From contig JARCOQ010000002.1 of assembly GCA_029207755.1 (NCBI GenBank), forward strand, positions 42,611,744 through 42,675,743: a stretch of 64,000 nt of DNA, given 5' to 3'. The first letter of the stretch is position 1, and every line of letters begins with the position of its first letter. The DNA is from Chamaea fasciata (Eukaryota > Chordata > Aves > Passeriformes > Sylviidae). A model generated the notes under the pieces. That model had not been told where the DNA came from and ran no database searches. It saw only the letters and a program-made list of their open reading frames with translations. The translations under genes and the position numbers were made by a program. Shown piece by piece: positions 12,701-27,000 of the stretch.

Positions 12701-15069
12701 AATAACAAGGGGGTCAGAAGATTTGGAGCTGTTTCTGCCAGGGGAGCCAGTAATGCTGCAGCTACTGGTATGTCTTGGCGAACTGTCTTGCTTGTGAAAC
12801 CTTCTGAGACAAGGTGAAGTACTCTTCATTTTTTCAGTTCCTTTTTCAAGGCAAAAATAACTTAAACTATTTTCAGAGGTATTGGGGTCTCCATCAAAGC
12901 TATGCCTATAAATATTTCCAGAATTTCCATTTCGTGGAGAACTAGTAGTGAATTGTCCATTGCAGTCCTTAGTAACTAAAGTGCTTGCATTTTGCAGTGT
13001 TTTCTGTGAAATCTCTTTGCTAACACCTGTTCTGCTCACTTCAGCTGTTTTCCCCACCTCTGCTTGAGATTCAGTAATAGTGCAATTTACTGAAGAGCTA
13101 GTTAGTGTTCCTAAGCTTTTAGCATTGTCTTTATGAGAAAGTGCTTGTGGAGAGTTTTGTGAGAAACCAGATGAACGCTCAGGACAGGACAACATGCCTT
13201 GACAGTTCACTAATTTTTCAGTGGATAGAGCAGAAGTAACATTCAGTAGTGAGGACTGTCTCTTTGGAGCAGCTTTGTTAAGGGCTTCTGCACTCCAATT
13301 ATCCTTTTTGATGCTCTCTCTTTGTGCTGCATAATGCAGATTATGTTCCCATTCTTTCTGACTTGGAAGAAAAGGTTCCTTCCTGCTCCCATCAGCTGGC
13401 AAAATACAGGGAGGATGACTGAACACACTGTTGGGTGGGCAATCATTTTCCTTCATTTCTACATTTCTTCTATTACCAGTTGATGTACAAATTTTTGCAG
13501 TATCTCCTCTGGCAGTGGCTTGGGTTTGTCTCTTTGATGTCATTGTGTTAAAGAGAGATACATCTCTTTGCCACATGGCAGAAGCAGGGCTGTTAGAAGA
13601 AAAACTGCGTGCATTGATGTAGCTTGTATCTGCTGGTTGAGGAACTGACTGTAACAGCATGCCTTCATCTGGCTGTTTCACACCTTCGGCCTTTTCCAGG
13701 TGTGTAAAGTCTGCCTTAGTACTCCTTTGGGTAACAACAACTGAATTCCTGTTCAGTCCTGTAGGTTTTGGTTGGTCCTTTGAATTGGGGAAGACTGACT
13801 CATCAGTTCGGATACCAGATGAAGAAACAGAAGAGTTACAACTTAGCCAAGGCTGACAGCTCTCAGTGAATTCTGAAAAATTTCTGGTGACACTTCTTGT
13901 CATCCTTTTGATACTTGTATTTTCTGGAGAGTACGTGTGAAAATCGTTCTGCAGGCGCTGTGAACCAAACTTGGCATTCTTTGTATGTGCCCACTGGTGG
14001 TCATTTAAATTAGCCATAAACGCTTCAAAGCTGGCATCAGGGGAAAGAAACACTTCATCACTGTAACACTGAGGAATATCGGCCCAAGAAGGATAGCTGT
14101 CTTTTCTTCCATAAGAATTTTTTTGGTTTGCATACAACTTGCCATGAGAAGAGGTATCTCTGTAGTAGGATCTAGAGAGATTATTTTCTGATTTGTATAA
14201 AGGATAGTTTTCCCAGTTATCAAAGGGCAACGGAGAAGCAGCTTTGTCAGGGCAACTAATTCTACTAAAGCAATTACTGCTTGAAATAGATCTTCTGTAG
14301 TGGTGTTTTGACTGGTAACTTGGGTATTTCTTAGTTTCTTGTAAAGAGCTGGGATATCTACCATGGTCTGTAGCATGAAATTCCATCAGTGATTGGGTTC
14401 TAAACATTGTTTCTGGAGTTTGTTCTGAAGAGTCTGGTGTGTTGTTCCATACAATGGAAGACAGAGGAATTCTCTTTGGGTTCTGTCGGCCAAACCTTGG
14501 TACAAAACCATTCTTGCTCTCCCTTGCCAATGGATGCTGTAAACTAGATGCTGATAGCTGATCAGAAGATACAGATGACGGACATCTCCGAAGGGAACAC
14601 ACAGAGTAACTTCTGCCAGCTGTATCCCTGTTCATACAACCTTTGTGCCTAAATCCACTGTTCTGTGTTATGGAAGGGGTATACAAGCTCCCTTCTGAAG
14701 AGCGTCCGAAAGAAACCGCAGACAGCCTCCTACGGTGCAGTCGAGGATTTCCCTCGACTGCATCACCATAGCTGCAATCTTCTTGAAAGGCTGCTTGGTG
14801 CCAGTTTATATATGCACTGTGTAACTTCCTTGGTCTGATGAAAATCTTGTGTTCATCTTTGGCCCTCAGTGTTCTCAGTCCATCTGGGAAAAATGTGCTA
14901 GGCACGTCACTCCAGTCATCTCTCTGTTGCCCTCTACTAGCAGCCTGCCTCTTTGAAATAGGGAATGCACTACTACTTTGGACATTTGATGCACTGCTAG
15001 TAGAAGCTGTCCTGTCCAAAGGGTCTTGGGTTTGTTCCTGGGCCAGCTGGTCATCCAGATCACTTAGAA
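9764..15069 (-). CDS. EXPH5: EXPH5 last coding exon (5.3 kb)
   Basis: A single uninterrupted exon encodes residues 200-1967. The acceptor is a long T tract followed by CTCTGTGCAG at 15070, and the stop TGA is at 9766-9764. It opens with LSDLDDQLAQEQ and ends with the acidic tail DEYYLDEIDKESEL, both diagnostic of exophilin-5. The middle is Ser/Thr/Asn-rich and poor in hydrophobic residues, typical of a disordered scaffold. The motif IYYTLPR occurs twice (tyrosine pairs at residues 990 and 1137). A PKRIPLSSIVWN segment also matches the mammalian protein. No transmembrane or enzymatic domain is visible. ORFs in other frames across this exon are shadows. Confidence 0.96.
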
Positions 15070-18000
15070 CTGCACAGAGGAAAAAAAAAAGATACTTGGT
15101 TTTGTTTTCTTTAATAATCTTCTGACTGTTTATGTTAAAAAGTTTCATGTACTACATTAATAATCAGAACTGGCTTTAAAAGGAATCAGCTTCTCAGCAT
15201 TCAAAACCCTTCCCAAACCACACATTCTTCCTCCATAGGATCTCTCAGCAGTCACCCATTATGACTACAAGAAAAAAAATGCTCTCCTCCATGACTGCTC
15301 TTTATGTAAATGTTAGTCTTTATGCTAAGTTCTCACTCATACACTGTGTATGTCTGTGTGTGTGCGTAAACCTTCCAAATATAGTCTGTAAGCAAAAAAA
15401 TCCCGGTAAAGAATTCACTAGGCAAGCACGGACCTTTCTGTGTGTTCACAAAGCGCAGTTATGACGTAACTATACGAAAACAGAATCCTGCAAACCATCA
15501 AACAAGCATATTTAGTAGTCTGGCATGTACACTGCTTATTTCATTCATAAAAGTAGTTATCTTCTGAATGGTATGAGCACTGAAAATGGCATTTTCTGGA
15601 TAAGAAAGGGTAATTAAATAGGAAGCTGTGATTCAGTCTAGCAACAAATATGTATTTATATAAATATATATAGGCAACCTCATGAACTGAAATTAAACAC
15701 CATATAGTTCAATTAACCAAGATATTCAGTCAGAAGACTGACAGTAATATATTAAAACTATTTTTATTGTCGAAACCAATTATGCCTTCGCCAGTTGTAT
15801 TCTTCTGCTATTCTGAAAACACCACACATAATATACAATGGATATGATTGTTTTGTTACAGAATTTCCTAATCCACTTAAATATGTAAGACGGAGCAATC
15901 AGTCATTACAGATCTGTGCTTACACTACAAAAGCATTAAGAAAGCATTGATAAGTATGTATAGTTGGAATAAAATGTGATCCAAAGGTACTAAAATTCTC
16001 CATTTTTCTCTTCAGCACACAAAAGAGAAGACTCCTGAGAAACTCAGCTTAGAACAAGAAAAAATATGAGTTGTTTCTGAGTCTTCCATTGGGAGGACAT
16101 GAGCCAAGCTAAAAAAGAACCTGCAACTCTTGACTGGGGGTATAAAACAGCTCAGAAAAACTAAGTGAATGCCATAATGCCTCTTCCTTCTCTGGTTTGT
16201 GGCTTTACAGTTTATGAAACCAGTCCCAGTAATTCATCATTATCAAAATTACACATGCAGGGAACTGGGATAGAATTCTCACATAACCATATGTTTGCAT
16301 CTAAAAGGTACAGTATACACCTTCTGCTCCTGGCAGAAACAGCAGACACAACTGTGTACAGTTACATGGGATTCTTCTGAACTGTATCAGTATGAGATGA
16401 AATGCATTCTAAGAGTGATCACTGACGTCTCCTGAAGTCAATGTTGGGGCAGACATTCTGCTGTCAGACAAAGACAATAAAAAGTAGCCACTCTTCTAGA
16501 AATGAGCTATGTTTTACAGCCTGTGCTTTTGCAGAAAAATCTCTCAAACCATTTCTGGTAACAATACTAAAATAAGGACACACACTTACCACTGAAAATC
16601 TCCTTCTCTAGCTGTTCATTCCATTCCAGTGTACTTTTCTCCACTGCATCATTTTGGTTTGTATCAAAAGAATGACCACTTGTTTCAGTTGACATTGGGG
16701 AATTACACATTTCAGCCTGTTGAAAATTGTAAGGTAACCTGGTTTCAGTTCTACATGTAGGTTCAAATCACATTTCACATGTCACATCACAAATTGTGTC
16801 ACAAGCCCCAGAGGTGAGCAAACTCTGCCAGTCCATTAAATAATGTATTATTAAAATACACAACTCAGGGTTGTAAAATTGCGTGCATTTTATAGACTTC
16901 TACACATGCTATAAGGAGAATTACTCATCTTGTCCTCATCCTGTAGCGTGTTTTGGATAAGGGCATAGTTTACTTATTTTATCCGAACACATCCTTATTG
17001 CATTGTATCTCTCAATTTCGTTTTCCACAATCACTTCTTCCTTGACCAGTGTATTTTAAAATTCACACATTGACCTCCCAACAGAGATTTAATAATTTAA
17101 CACTACAGTCCATTTTCTTATTGCAAGACACCACTTAGTGGAAAAAGCGGGGAAAATGTCATCCTATTGCCCATCTGTGTTTGGATTACATGCTAAACGG
17201 AGAGGTTCTATCCCTATTTCTCTCAGCTTGCAGTCTCAGATGGTGCAGACAACTGTTTAACTGCTGAATTGTTTTAGCTGAAACTCTTCCTCCTTTTTTC
17301 AAAAAACCCACCCTACTACTTTTGTTCCCTATTTTCATAACATTTTACTCATCCAGCTATAATATAGCTTTATATAATATGTTTATATAACAGACAGGAT
17401 TCTCCGATAAGATCTTTGCTCAGTCATATATTAATATAGATTATCCCTTTGTTTTTGAAATATGGAGAAGGGAGGTGGCCGGTTTACATCCTCTGTGCCT
17501 TTGATTATACACTGTATACCTTCTTAGTCCCCTCTGTGGTTATACCATCCAACTGAAGATGAGGAAAAACATGATAGTAATACAGGGTTATAAAGTAATT
17601 AAGATAGAAAATATTATCCTTGGAAGAAAATCTGGTATTTCAACAGCATGCACTTAAATTACATCAGAAATAAATCTGTTGCTTTATCCTTAAAATGAGC
17701 TTGTGCTCATAAAATGGAATAACCACCTATCAAAAAAAAAAAAAAATCCTACTCAAAATTTACATTTCCATGGGAACTCTATGTATGGAAATGTTGCACA
17801 GGAGATTCTAGCTTACTGCCTGCCCAAGCCAGCTACTCTTTTTCATCCTTGTACTAGTGAAATGAAACAAAGTTAATACACTAGATCATTGTTTAGTGTG
17901 AGTTTTGATCTATTTACACGTTGGTTACAGTTGCCAAGATACACGAAGGTCTTGACCTAGGAAAAGATCCATATAATTATTCTGTCATTATAAGAGAACT

Positions 18001-21000
18001 GAAATCTGACAGAGCTAGACATTTCCTAGCTTTCCATAGCTAGGAAAGCTTTGGACTTTAACAGACAAACTCAGTCGACTACATGCAGCAAGTTCACAAC
18101 AGACATTTTACCCAGCATTTAAAACAAGAACTGCAAGGATACTATTTAAACAGATGTTAAAGCAACAGGCTACACCAAGGGGACTAGGTTTTGAACAATC
18201 TGTATTTAAACATTGCAAACAATAAACTGATAAACTACTTACCGTGGCCATTTCTTCCACTTTTGAGGACGGGCTAGCAGAACTGTCATATCTGTAGGCA
18301 CAGGGATTTAAATGTTGGCTTTGAAAAGGAACTTGATGTAGTTTCCTCAGATAGTGAATATCCAGCAGCTTTTCATTTTAACAACTATTGAGAAGCATCT
18401 GAAGAAAACTTGCTCTATGAAGAATTCATCCTTACTTCCCCCACCCCCCGCCAAAATCCTGCAAAAATAAAACGCTGGGAAAATGTACCATTCAGTTTGG
18501 CCTTGTCAGCTTGCAAACTTCATAACTGCACAGCCAAAAATGAACTTAGCCTACTGACATCTCAGTGTCTGCAATAGCCATAAAGTAGTTGTTTCAATCC
18601 AGCATTGTGGTAAGATGGTATTTGTTCTTTTTCCAAACAAAAATAATTTAGTAGGTAATACTCATAGCCTAAATTATATACTTGTTAATCTCTGAGTGGT
18701 TTGCATCTGCAATTCTATTGTTTTTCTCTTCCATTTCACCCTGCTCAGATTCTGAGCTGTGCTCTTTGCTGTCCCTGCAAAGTAGGAGAGACAGACAGCA
18801 GATTTGTTTTGATGTGAACTTTGGAACTTGCTGCTACTCATCCAAAAAACCCCTTTATTTACCATTTTTAAAGACATGGTAGAAGGCTCATCTGCTCTCC
18901 TAAGTTATTTAAGGCTGCAAGAGCTTGGCAGAGAACTGACTCGAGTGTCCGTGAGTAATGCCGTGGTTAGAACATGGCGAGAAGCTCTGAACATAAAAAG
19001 TACTCATTTCGATGGAGTGACTTGCAGACATATACAAAACAAATGAAAGAAACAAGAACAGGACTAGACTTCACTGAGTCTATTTGAGACTGCAAATCCT
19101 TGTTTTACTACCCAGCAAACCCAATCCGTTCAAAAGCCCTGAAGGAAATGTTGTTCAGCCTGTGCTTATTGCCAGTTCTTCCTTGTCTCAGAAACTGTTT
19201 TCCCAGGAAGTTAATTCTTGGGAGAAAATGAAGCAGGGAAAGATGGTTCTGCTCAGTCCTGTTTGTCTCCAAGTCTTTTTGAATGACCTTGTTCTTAGGT
19301 TCTTAAAACCTCCGTGCTCAGGTAGTCTACTTTATTGTGCTTCAACAGCAAGTACAAACCGGCTTGTTGGCAAGTTCTTTGTGGCCCAGCCTTTCCTCCT
19401 GAAGTGCTTTGTCATTTGTTTGCAATGTGCTTGCAGGCAGGGAAGAACAGTTGAAAGGTGCAATTTGTTTTTGCTTCTGTAATTGTGAACTGTAAAACCA
19501 GGATTCCTCTCTGACATGGGGTCCAACTGAAACCAAACAAGCCTGTTGACTCCACTGGGCTTAGGATTTGGCTAGACAGTCTGAATCTGAATTTCCTAAT
19601 TTTTCCTTGTAGCTCTGAATAAAAACAGCCATTAAATCAGAGGGTTACATCTCCCTTTGAATGAAGTTCATAGAACCAGAACTCAGAAATGTATGTAGCT
19701 TTTCCTTTAAACTTAAATAAAGTTGTGTTTTAACACTTCTAAACCAAATTAAGAACGAAACTTACGTTCCAGAGCTTTTACAATGATTTCCTGCAAATTA
19801 AGTTCAGTAAAATCCTGTGGCTTAGCAAGTTACTTTAGTTTTACTTATATGCATAACAAAAATGCAAAAGCTTTGTTAGAAGCTTTCTTCTTGTGCTTTA
19901 CTGTGCAAAGCCACTCTTTGGCAAAGCTCAAGAGGGCAAAGCTGTCCCCACTTGATGTTGTATTACTTGCTCCTTGCAATGAACCTACATGAAGTAGACA
20001 TGTTAGTTAGAAATGTCAGTTAGAAATGTCTTCTGATAGTCTAGGCAAAATTTAAATTTTCATTTGCACCTCTGGCCCTATTATAAATTCATCTGTGTCT
20101 TTATTGTCACTGTTCTCTCAGAAATAACTGGTCATTGCATCCTGCTTTACTTCTCTCCCTGCTAACTTATACTGACAAGATTATTTTAATCTTTTCCCTA
20201 TGCCATTCCCTCCATCTCCGGAATTGTCTTATTATTTTCTACAAACTATTTTAAATTTTCCATAATTTCAAAATTAAAGCTTTTCTTACTTTCGGAGAAA
20301 TATTGCCTAATTTTAGGAAACAGTAATTCAGTTTCTGTTTTGGTTAATGACACTGAGCAATGTTTACATTATTTTGCACACAATGCATATACACTTACTT
20401 GTAAATATTGTCTATTATTCATAAACAGGAAAGAAGCTTAATTGATGTTCAAGTTCAGAAATATTTGCCATCTAGAAAATACTGCTCAGCATGGAAAATG
20501 AGAAATTATATTTTATACTTTTCCACTTACATACATATGTATCTTTTAACGACAATCTTTATCTTTTTAAATGTAAGATTAAAAGTAAAAGATGACTATC
20601 ACTGCTGGTAACAAAAATAAAAATCCATGAATTAAAATCTGCTGTGAATTAGTATTTCCACAGAGGCAAGGCACCTGTCTTCCCCAGGCTCCCACTAAGA
20701 TGTGTAATATCAGTATAATCCATTTTCTTCAATACTACTCTTATCACTACTACATAAGAAGCCAACTAAAAACCAAATGCATAACTCACATATACTGAAA
20801 ACACAATTAAACGGCATTTTTGTCCAGGATGAATCACACTTGCATATTAGAAAATAGTAAGGATGAATTCAAGAACACTGACACCTCTGAACCAAAAGTG
20901 ATCATATATTTCACTGCCTTCAGACTACAGTTACAAACCTTTTATTAGCATCTTCTGCATCTCCATGTAAGCACACTCCTTCCTGCAGCATCCATAATTT

Positions 21001-24000
21001 ATTCTCACAGCAGAACACCACGGCAGCTGACGAAACTGTCTCTCCAGAACTGAAAGGACCCTCTAACCAGCCATTAATGTTTAGCCATTGAAAAGCTTCT
21101 GCCAGTTAGGCTTACTTACAGGATTTACAGTGCTGTGTCCTATAGTGTTTCACTAGCTCTCCAAAATAACTCTACCTGGTGAGAGGCAGATTACTTCAGT
21201 GCTTTGCCTATGCATAAAGCAAACCACATGCCACGGCAACACCTAGAAGAGGGTGGGGGAAGTTTTCAACAGAGAGGCGTGACCAGAAAATGTAGCAATC
21301 AGCTCAGTTACACGTCAGGATTGACTTGTTTATTTTTCAAGTTATGCTCGGTCAGAAATCAAAGGCTTCTGAGCCTGAGATACGATAGATTTTCCATGGA
21401 AAGGCCTGATAAACACACACGAGAAAAGCTGATGTAATGAGTAGGCACGGTTTGGTTTTTTTGCCTTCTTAAATTAAGAAATCATTTCAGCGCTTAGATT
21501 CTACAGGAAAGCCTCGACCTTCGTGTGTGCATTGGCTACTTCACTGTGCACCGGCTACTTCACTGTGCACCAGGATAAAGCACCCTTGAAATCTGATTCT
21601 TAGTTACACAAACGTCCCTTTATTCTTCAGGGAAACTGTGGCCCAGCATTTCTGTGTTCCAGGATGAGGGGCATTATCAGGTCACAAGAAAGAGGAAGGA
21701 GGAGACGACAGGTATGAAGCAGTGTTAACACTGCATATTCTTCTTCTATGTTGTGTTGTTATGTAAGGGAATTGTTACCAGTGAACATCCACAAAGATAA
21801 CCTCACAGCCTCTACTCAAACCTCTCCTTAAATCTCCTGCTTTGATACAAACACTCCACAATAGCAAGCTGCTCTGTTGCAAAACCTACATATCAGACTA
21901 ATCATAATTTCTTTAGAGGCTTGCATTTCCTGTCATTGTTTATTACAGCTGTTCCTTGTCTTAGCATCATGTCAGCAGGGAGCCCCAGGCACAGACCAGA
22001 ATACCAATATGAGACTCACTGAGTGAAAATCAGCTTCTTGTACCAAAGGCCTTGCACCTTCATACTTAGATTTCACAGCACTGCAATGCAACAGTGCAGC
22101 TCTACCTGTGATTGCCAGTCCCAAGCATTACCCTAAGATGCACACAAGAATAGTAAGACTTCATTCACGTGTTGCTGACATACAGCCATCCAGCACAAAA
22201 GTTAAGAGAGAACAGGCAGCCTGACCAGCCTGACTGTCCCCCCACCTCTTTCCCTCTGAACAGCAGCTTCAGCCCTGGGAATGGCAAAGAAGGATGTTCT
22301 TCAAACAGCTGCTTCAGAGCTGCATATGAGACCATCTTTGGTTCAGATCCAAAACCCAAAGCAAACCAAAGTACTGAAACCAAAGCACTGACAAAGCACA
22401 GAAGGCAAAAGTGCCAAGAGCTGTCCGGTTTGCCTGGCTGGAGCTAAAGCTGCAGGGCTGCCTCAAGCTGCCTCTGGGCTAGAAATGGTGGGAACTGATG
22501 CAGCAGAGCTGCCTAGGGCCGGTACTCTCTGCCATGACTTGGGAAGGTTATGCTTTCCTGTTCTATCACAGCCATAGGGCACCAGATCCCCATGCACCTT
22601 ACACCGTGTCCTCTTGAGAGGGAACTAAAGAGGATGCAGCTGCTCCTAAGTCTACAGTCTTTCATATACTTTATGTCTTTATGCAAAACCTGAACAAAAT
22701 AGTTTTAACCAAGCGACTCTACCTACTACTTGTGACTTAGTCCTCTTCTGACACTATACAGATAATCTCTCATTACAGGGCCAAGTAAAATCCCAATCTT
22801 CCCCATGAGGTGAAAAGCAAGAGACTGGGAAATTTATTTAACAAAGTTTTCTGAAACTTTAGAACTTTTTTCTAAAACACAGAACAATTCACACAATTTT
22901 TTTAAGCTGGAAATAATGTATGTTCTGATTATTGCTCACCGTGGTTGCTTCTCAGTCTGGGTTTTCCTTGATTTTCTAAAGGAGGAAAGCCAAGCAAAAG
23001 GTGATCTGAACCCCAGAAATGAAGCTGAAGTGTTCTTTTGTGCTTGAGAATTTGTGCGGGATGACATTTTTATTTCTTTATGATCTAAAAATGTGATAAA
23101 AAGTAGATTTGTTTCAAGTTCTTAATAAATATAGTATTAAAATATACATAAATGTTATGTCTTCATAAACAATTTTCTTTTGCTTACCTTTTATGTCAGG
23201 AAAATCCAGTTTTGACATTTTTGGACAGACTATGTGACATACTGGTTTATAATGATTAACTAGAAGACAGAGAAAGATAAACAGGTCTAAAGTTTCAAAA
23301 GGCATTATAGGTTTTGAGTGATGCATGTGAGATACACGAGGCTGATCTTCACAAAGTAATCAGCACTCAATCACTTGAAAACCATACCTGTTTTAAAATA
23401 CAGGCAAACCAAACATTTGAAAATTGAGGCACCCACAATCAATACTCACTTTCTTTTTATGTTTGTAAGAAATATAAATGCGACAACCCAGAATATACAA
23501 TGATGTAACTGACTGTAACATACGTAACACTAAATCTGACTAACGTGTCCTTTGTATCATAGAATTCCTTACAATGGAATTCCTGTGGCCACTGGAGTAC
23601 TTTTTTTTTTATCCTGCTACAAACTGTGTATCACATGTGTATTTTGAAGGCAAGATATTGTGAATGATTTCTTTGGGAGGGTTATGACTTGTTTTCTTCA
23701 AATTGAACATAAACTCAGTCTGCCTGTAAAAGCAGCTGGCATTTGTTGGGAAGATGAGGATGAGTATTGCTTATAGATAAGGGAAAGAAACTGCAGGATC
23801 TGCACCACACCACAGTGAAGTGGAGGATATAAACAAACAAGACGTCACTCAGGAATAAGGCATTACTTTTTTTTTTTTTTTCCATTTAAAGCAACACATG
23901 CCTGAAACAATACAACAGCCTGAAAATGGCTTATCCAATGACTGTAGGAGAAAGCAAACCCAAAAATCAGAGGAAAGTGTCATTTATAACAATAGCAAGG

Positions 24001-27000
24001 GGTAGCATTTTGGATGTTGTCCAAAATGAAGTGAATAATTCATGTAATGTGATTTAAAACCTGTGTGTAATACATGGCTTTCCTTTCTGTGACAATCTCT
24101 GTGTACTTCAAAATGCCACATTCTTTACCCTTTCAGAGCCTAATCTCTAGGTGGCATTGACTTGACAATACAGGTGACATTAAAAGAGTCCTAACAGCAC
24201 TCTGCCATAGCCAGGATGGTCTAGGGATGTAGACACAGCAAGGCTTGCAGGTAGAAATAGTACCTTTTATTTAGCCAACTTATACAGTTGGAAATAGCAG
24301 ACAAGCCTCTGAGGCACACAAGCCCTTCTTCAGATCTGAAATAGAAACAGGTTCTTTCAAAGTTAAATACCAGAGAACAATTACACAGAGTTTAGTCAAT
24401 TAGACCATCTCTGAAAGAGAAAAATAGCAGGCAGCTGAGGACTAGAGGGGATGTTGGGGAATAAAGGTCAGGAAAGACTGAGATATGATCTGTGCAGGTC
24501 TGTAGTACCAAGAAAATGTTTAAGGTTTCACTTTTCTTTTGAAATACATGACTCTGCTTCCAGTTGTTATGAAGCACAAATAGGAAGAGCTCAATGAAAA
24601 ACATGCAGAAGTGTGAATGGAATAAAAGCATATATTATGCATGAGAACTATCTGGATAAAAGATGAAAGACAGTACAGAATGCCATGCTTTTTATTGAGA
24701 CAACATGTTTCCTTGTGCATGTTCATTTTGGATGGGCATCAGAACCTGTGAAATGAGATCTCAAGAAATTGCTTCCTGGTCAGGCTAACTTTTCAGGCTT
24801 TGACACTTGCCCTGATAATAATAAGCACTGGCATGCCTTTAGCCCAGTGTTACCAGAAGTAGTTTTCCATTGGTATATTCAAACCTTTCTCACCTAAACT
24901 CATCTACTTATTCCAAATGTCATTTAGGTGCTTTTAGTTTTTTAAGAAAACTAGGCAAAACCTTTTTTTTTTTTTTTTTGTGCTGGTTTTGGCTGGTATA
25001 GTTAATTTTTCCATTGTCTCTTGCATGGGCTATGTTCTGGATTTGTGCTGCAAGCAGTGTTGATAACACAGGGATGTTTTAGTTACTGCTGAGCAGTACT
25101 TACACAGTTAAGGCCTTTCCTGCCTCTCACCCCACCCTACAAGCAAGCAGGCTCAGTGTGCACAAGGACCTGGGAGGGGACACAGCGGGGACAGCTGACC
25201 CAAGGGACATTCTAGACCATTCAGCACTGTGCTCAGAGTATAAAGCTGAGAGGAAAAGAAGGAAGGGAGGATGTTCAGTTATAGTTTGTCTTCCCAAGCA
25301 ACCGTTGTGCGTGATGGAGCCCAGCTTTCCTGGGGACAGCTGAACACCTGCCTGCCCACAGAAAGTGGTAACTTAATTCTTCGGTTTGCTTCCTCATGTG
25401 CAAGACTTATCCTTTACCTATTAAACTGTCTTTATCTCAACTCATGAGTTCTCTCACTTTTAGCCTCCTGCCCATCCTGATGGGGGGTCAAGTGAATGAG
25501 CCACTGGGTGGTGCTTGGTTAATGGCTGGGGTTAAACCATAAGAGTCCTTTAGGATGCCCAATGTAGGGCTCGAAGTGTTTGAGATAATGACAGATATCA
25601 GTGGAATGTGCTAGACTGAATTTATCACTGTTCTCACTGTTTTAGCTATTAATTGACAGGCTTACCAGGCTGTATATTAGAGCCTAGTGCTCCTTGGTGG
25701 AATGATTATGTGCCATGGTTATGGTGTACTTCTGAAGGGATTGTGGCCAAGAATAAGTCCATAGCAGGTACACCTTGAAGCATCTGTGGCTGTGCATGTG
25801 GTCTTGCTGGAGAACCTCAAAGTGTGTGGCCATGGATAAGACCATGAAAGAGCAAGTACTCCCCTGCAGGGACTGCAGCCAAGGGTAAAGCCATGTCAGA
25901 GTTGGTGCATTTCTGAAGGCATTGTGGCCCATGGAGGAGACTATGCTGGAAAAGGTGCACCTCAGATGGACTGGGGCTGTGGGTAAGTCCATGCCACAGC
26001 AAGTGTATCCCTGGAGAGACTGTGGCTCTACTTGGAGCAGTAATATGCCTGAGACACTGCAGTATATGGGTAAGTCTAAGCTGGAGCAGAGGCAAGGTGA
26101 AGGCATTGGGGTGGCTAATGGGGATATACTGGATAGTGTGGGACCTGAGTGTGATGTAAATGGTACGGACGAAGGAGTAAAGACTGTGCTGGGTTTGGCT
26201 GTGATAGTAAATTATTTCCATAGTAGTTAATATGGGGCTGTGTTCTGGATTTCTGCTGAGAACAGTATTGATAAGTCAAGGATTTTTTTTCTTACTGCTG
26301 AGCAGGGCGTACATAGAGCAAAGGCTTTTCTGCTTCTCATCCCACCCCATCAACAGGTGGATTGGGGGTGTACAAGGAGGCGGGAGGATGCCCCCAGCTG
26401 ACCTGATGGATATCCCATACCATATGGCATCATACTCAGCATATAAAATCTAGGGGAAGAAGAGGAAGGGGGAGGGGAACATTCACAGTGATGGCATTTG
26501 TATCAAGTCACTGTTACATGTGATGCAGCCCTGGAGGTGGCTGAACACTCCTGACCATGAGGAGTGCTGAATGAATTCCTTGCTTTGCTTTCGTTGTGTG
26601 CATGGCTTTTGCTTCATCTGTCAACTGCCTTTACCTCAATTCACTTTTAGCCCTCCAATTCTCACCCCCTCCCACAGCAGGGGAATGAGTAAGTGGCTAT
26701 GTAGTGCTTTGCTGCCAGCTGGGTTAAACCACAACCTTTTTGTACAGTGCAGCCATAACTGCTTTGATTGGGAAACTACCACTGTATTTACTGTAATTAC
26801 AGCAATTTCATTTTGATTAATAAAGACATTTTTTTAAAGTGAGAACAATTAATCACTGGAACAGCCTCTTCAGGGACATGGTAGAGTCCCCACAATTAGA
26901 GGTTTACAAGATGTGACTGCAAATGGCGCTAAATAACCTCATCCAGTTTCCCTTTCCTATGAAAAACTGGACCTGAAGATCTTCGGATGTCCTTCCAAAC

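Larger units (their letters stand above)
24979..26735 (+). mobile_element. Short endogenous retrovirus: LTR, 0.7-kb non-coding interior, LTR
   Basis: Two related LTRs in the same orientation flank about 680 bp of non-coding interior. No gag, pol or env reading frame remains. Just after the 5' LTR, 25553-25570 resembles a tRNA-Lys-type primer-binding site (13 of 18 positions; four of the five differences are transitions). The interior contains about seven degenerate units of 40-50 bp, each marked by a TGTGGC-like core. The element is inserted antisense to EXPH5 within intron 2. It is a defective or non-autonomous copy and is diverged, so the insertion is not recent. Confidence 0.75.

Noticed and set aside
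15070..15148. EXPH5 last-exon ORF starting at 15148
   Set aside because: The first 26 codons of the open frame read through the polypyrimidine tract and acceptor of intron 5. The real exon begins at 15069 after CTCTGTGCAG.
25684..26230. ORFs of 100-140 codons on both strands in EXPH5 intron 2
   Set aside because: They coincide with the degenerate tandem repeats of the ERV interior and have repeat-derived periodic content rather than a gag, pol or env similarity.
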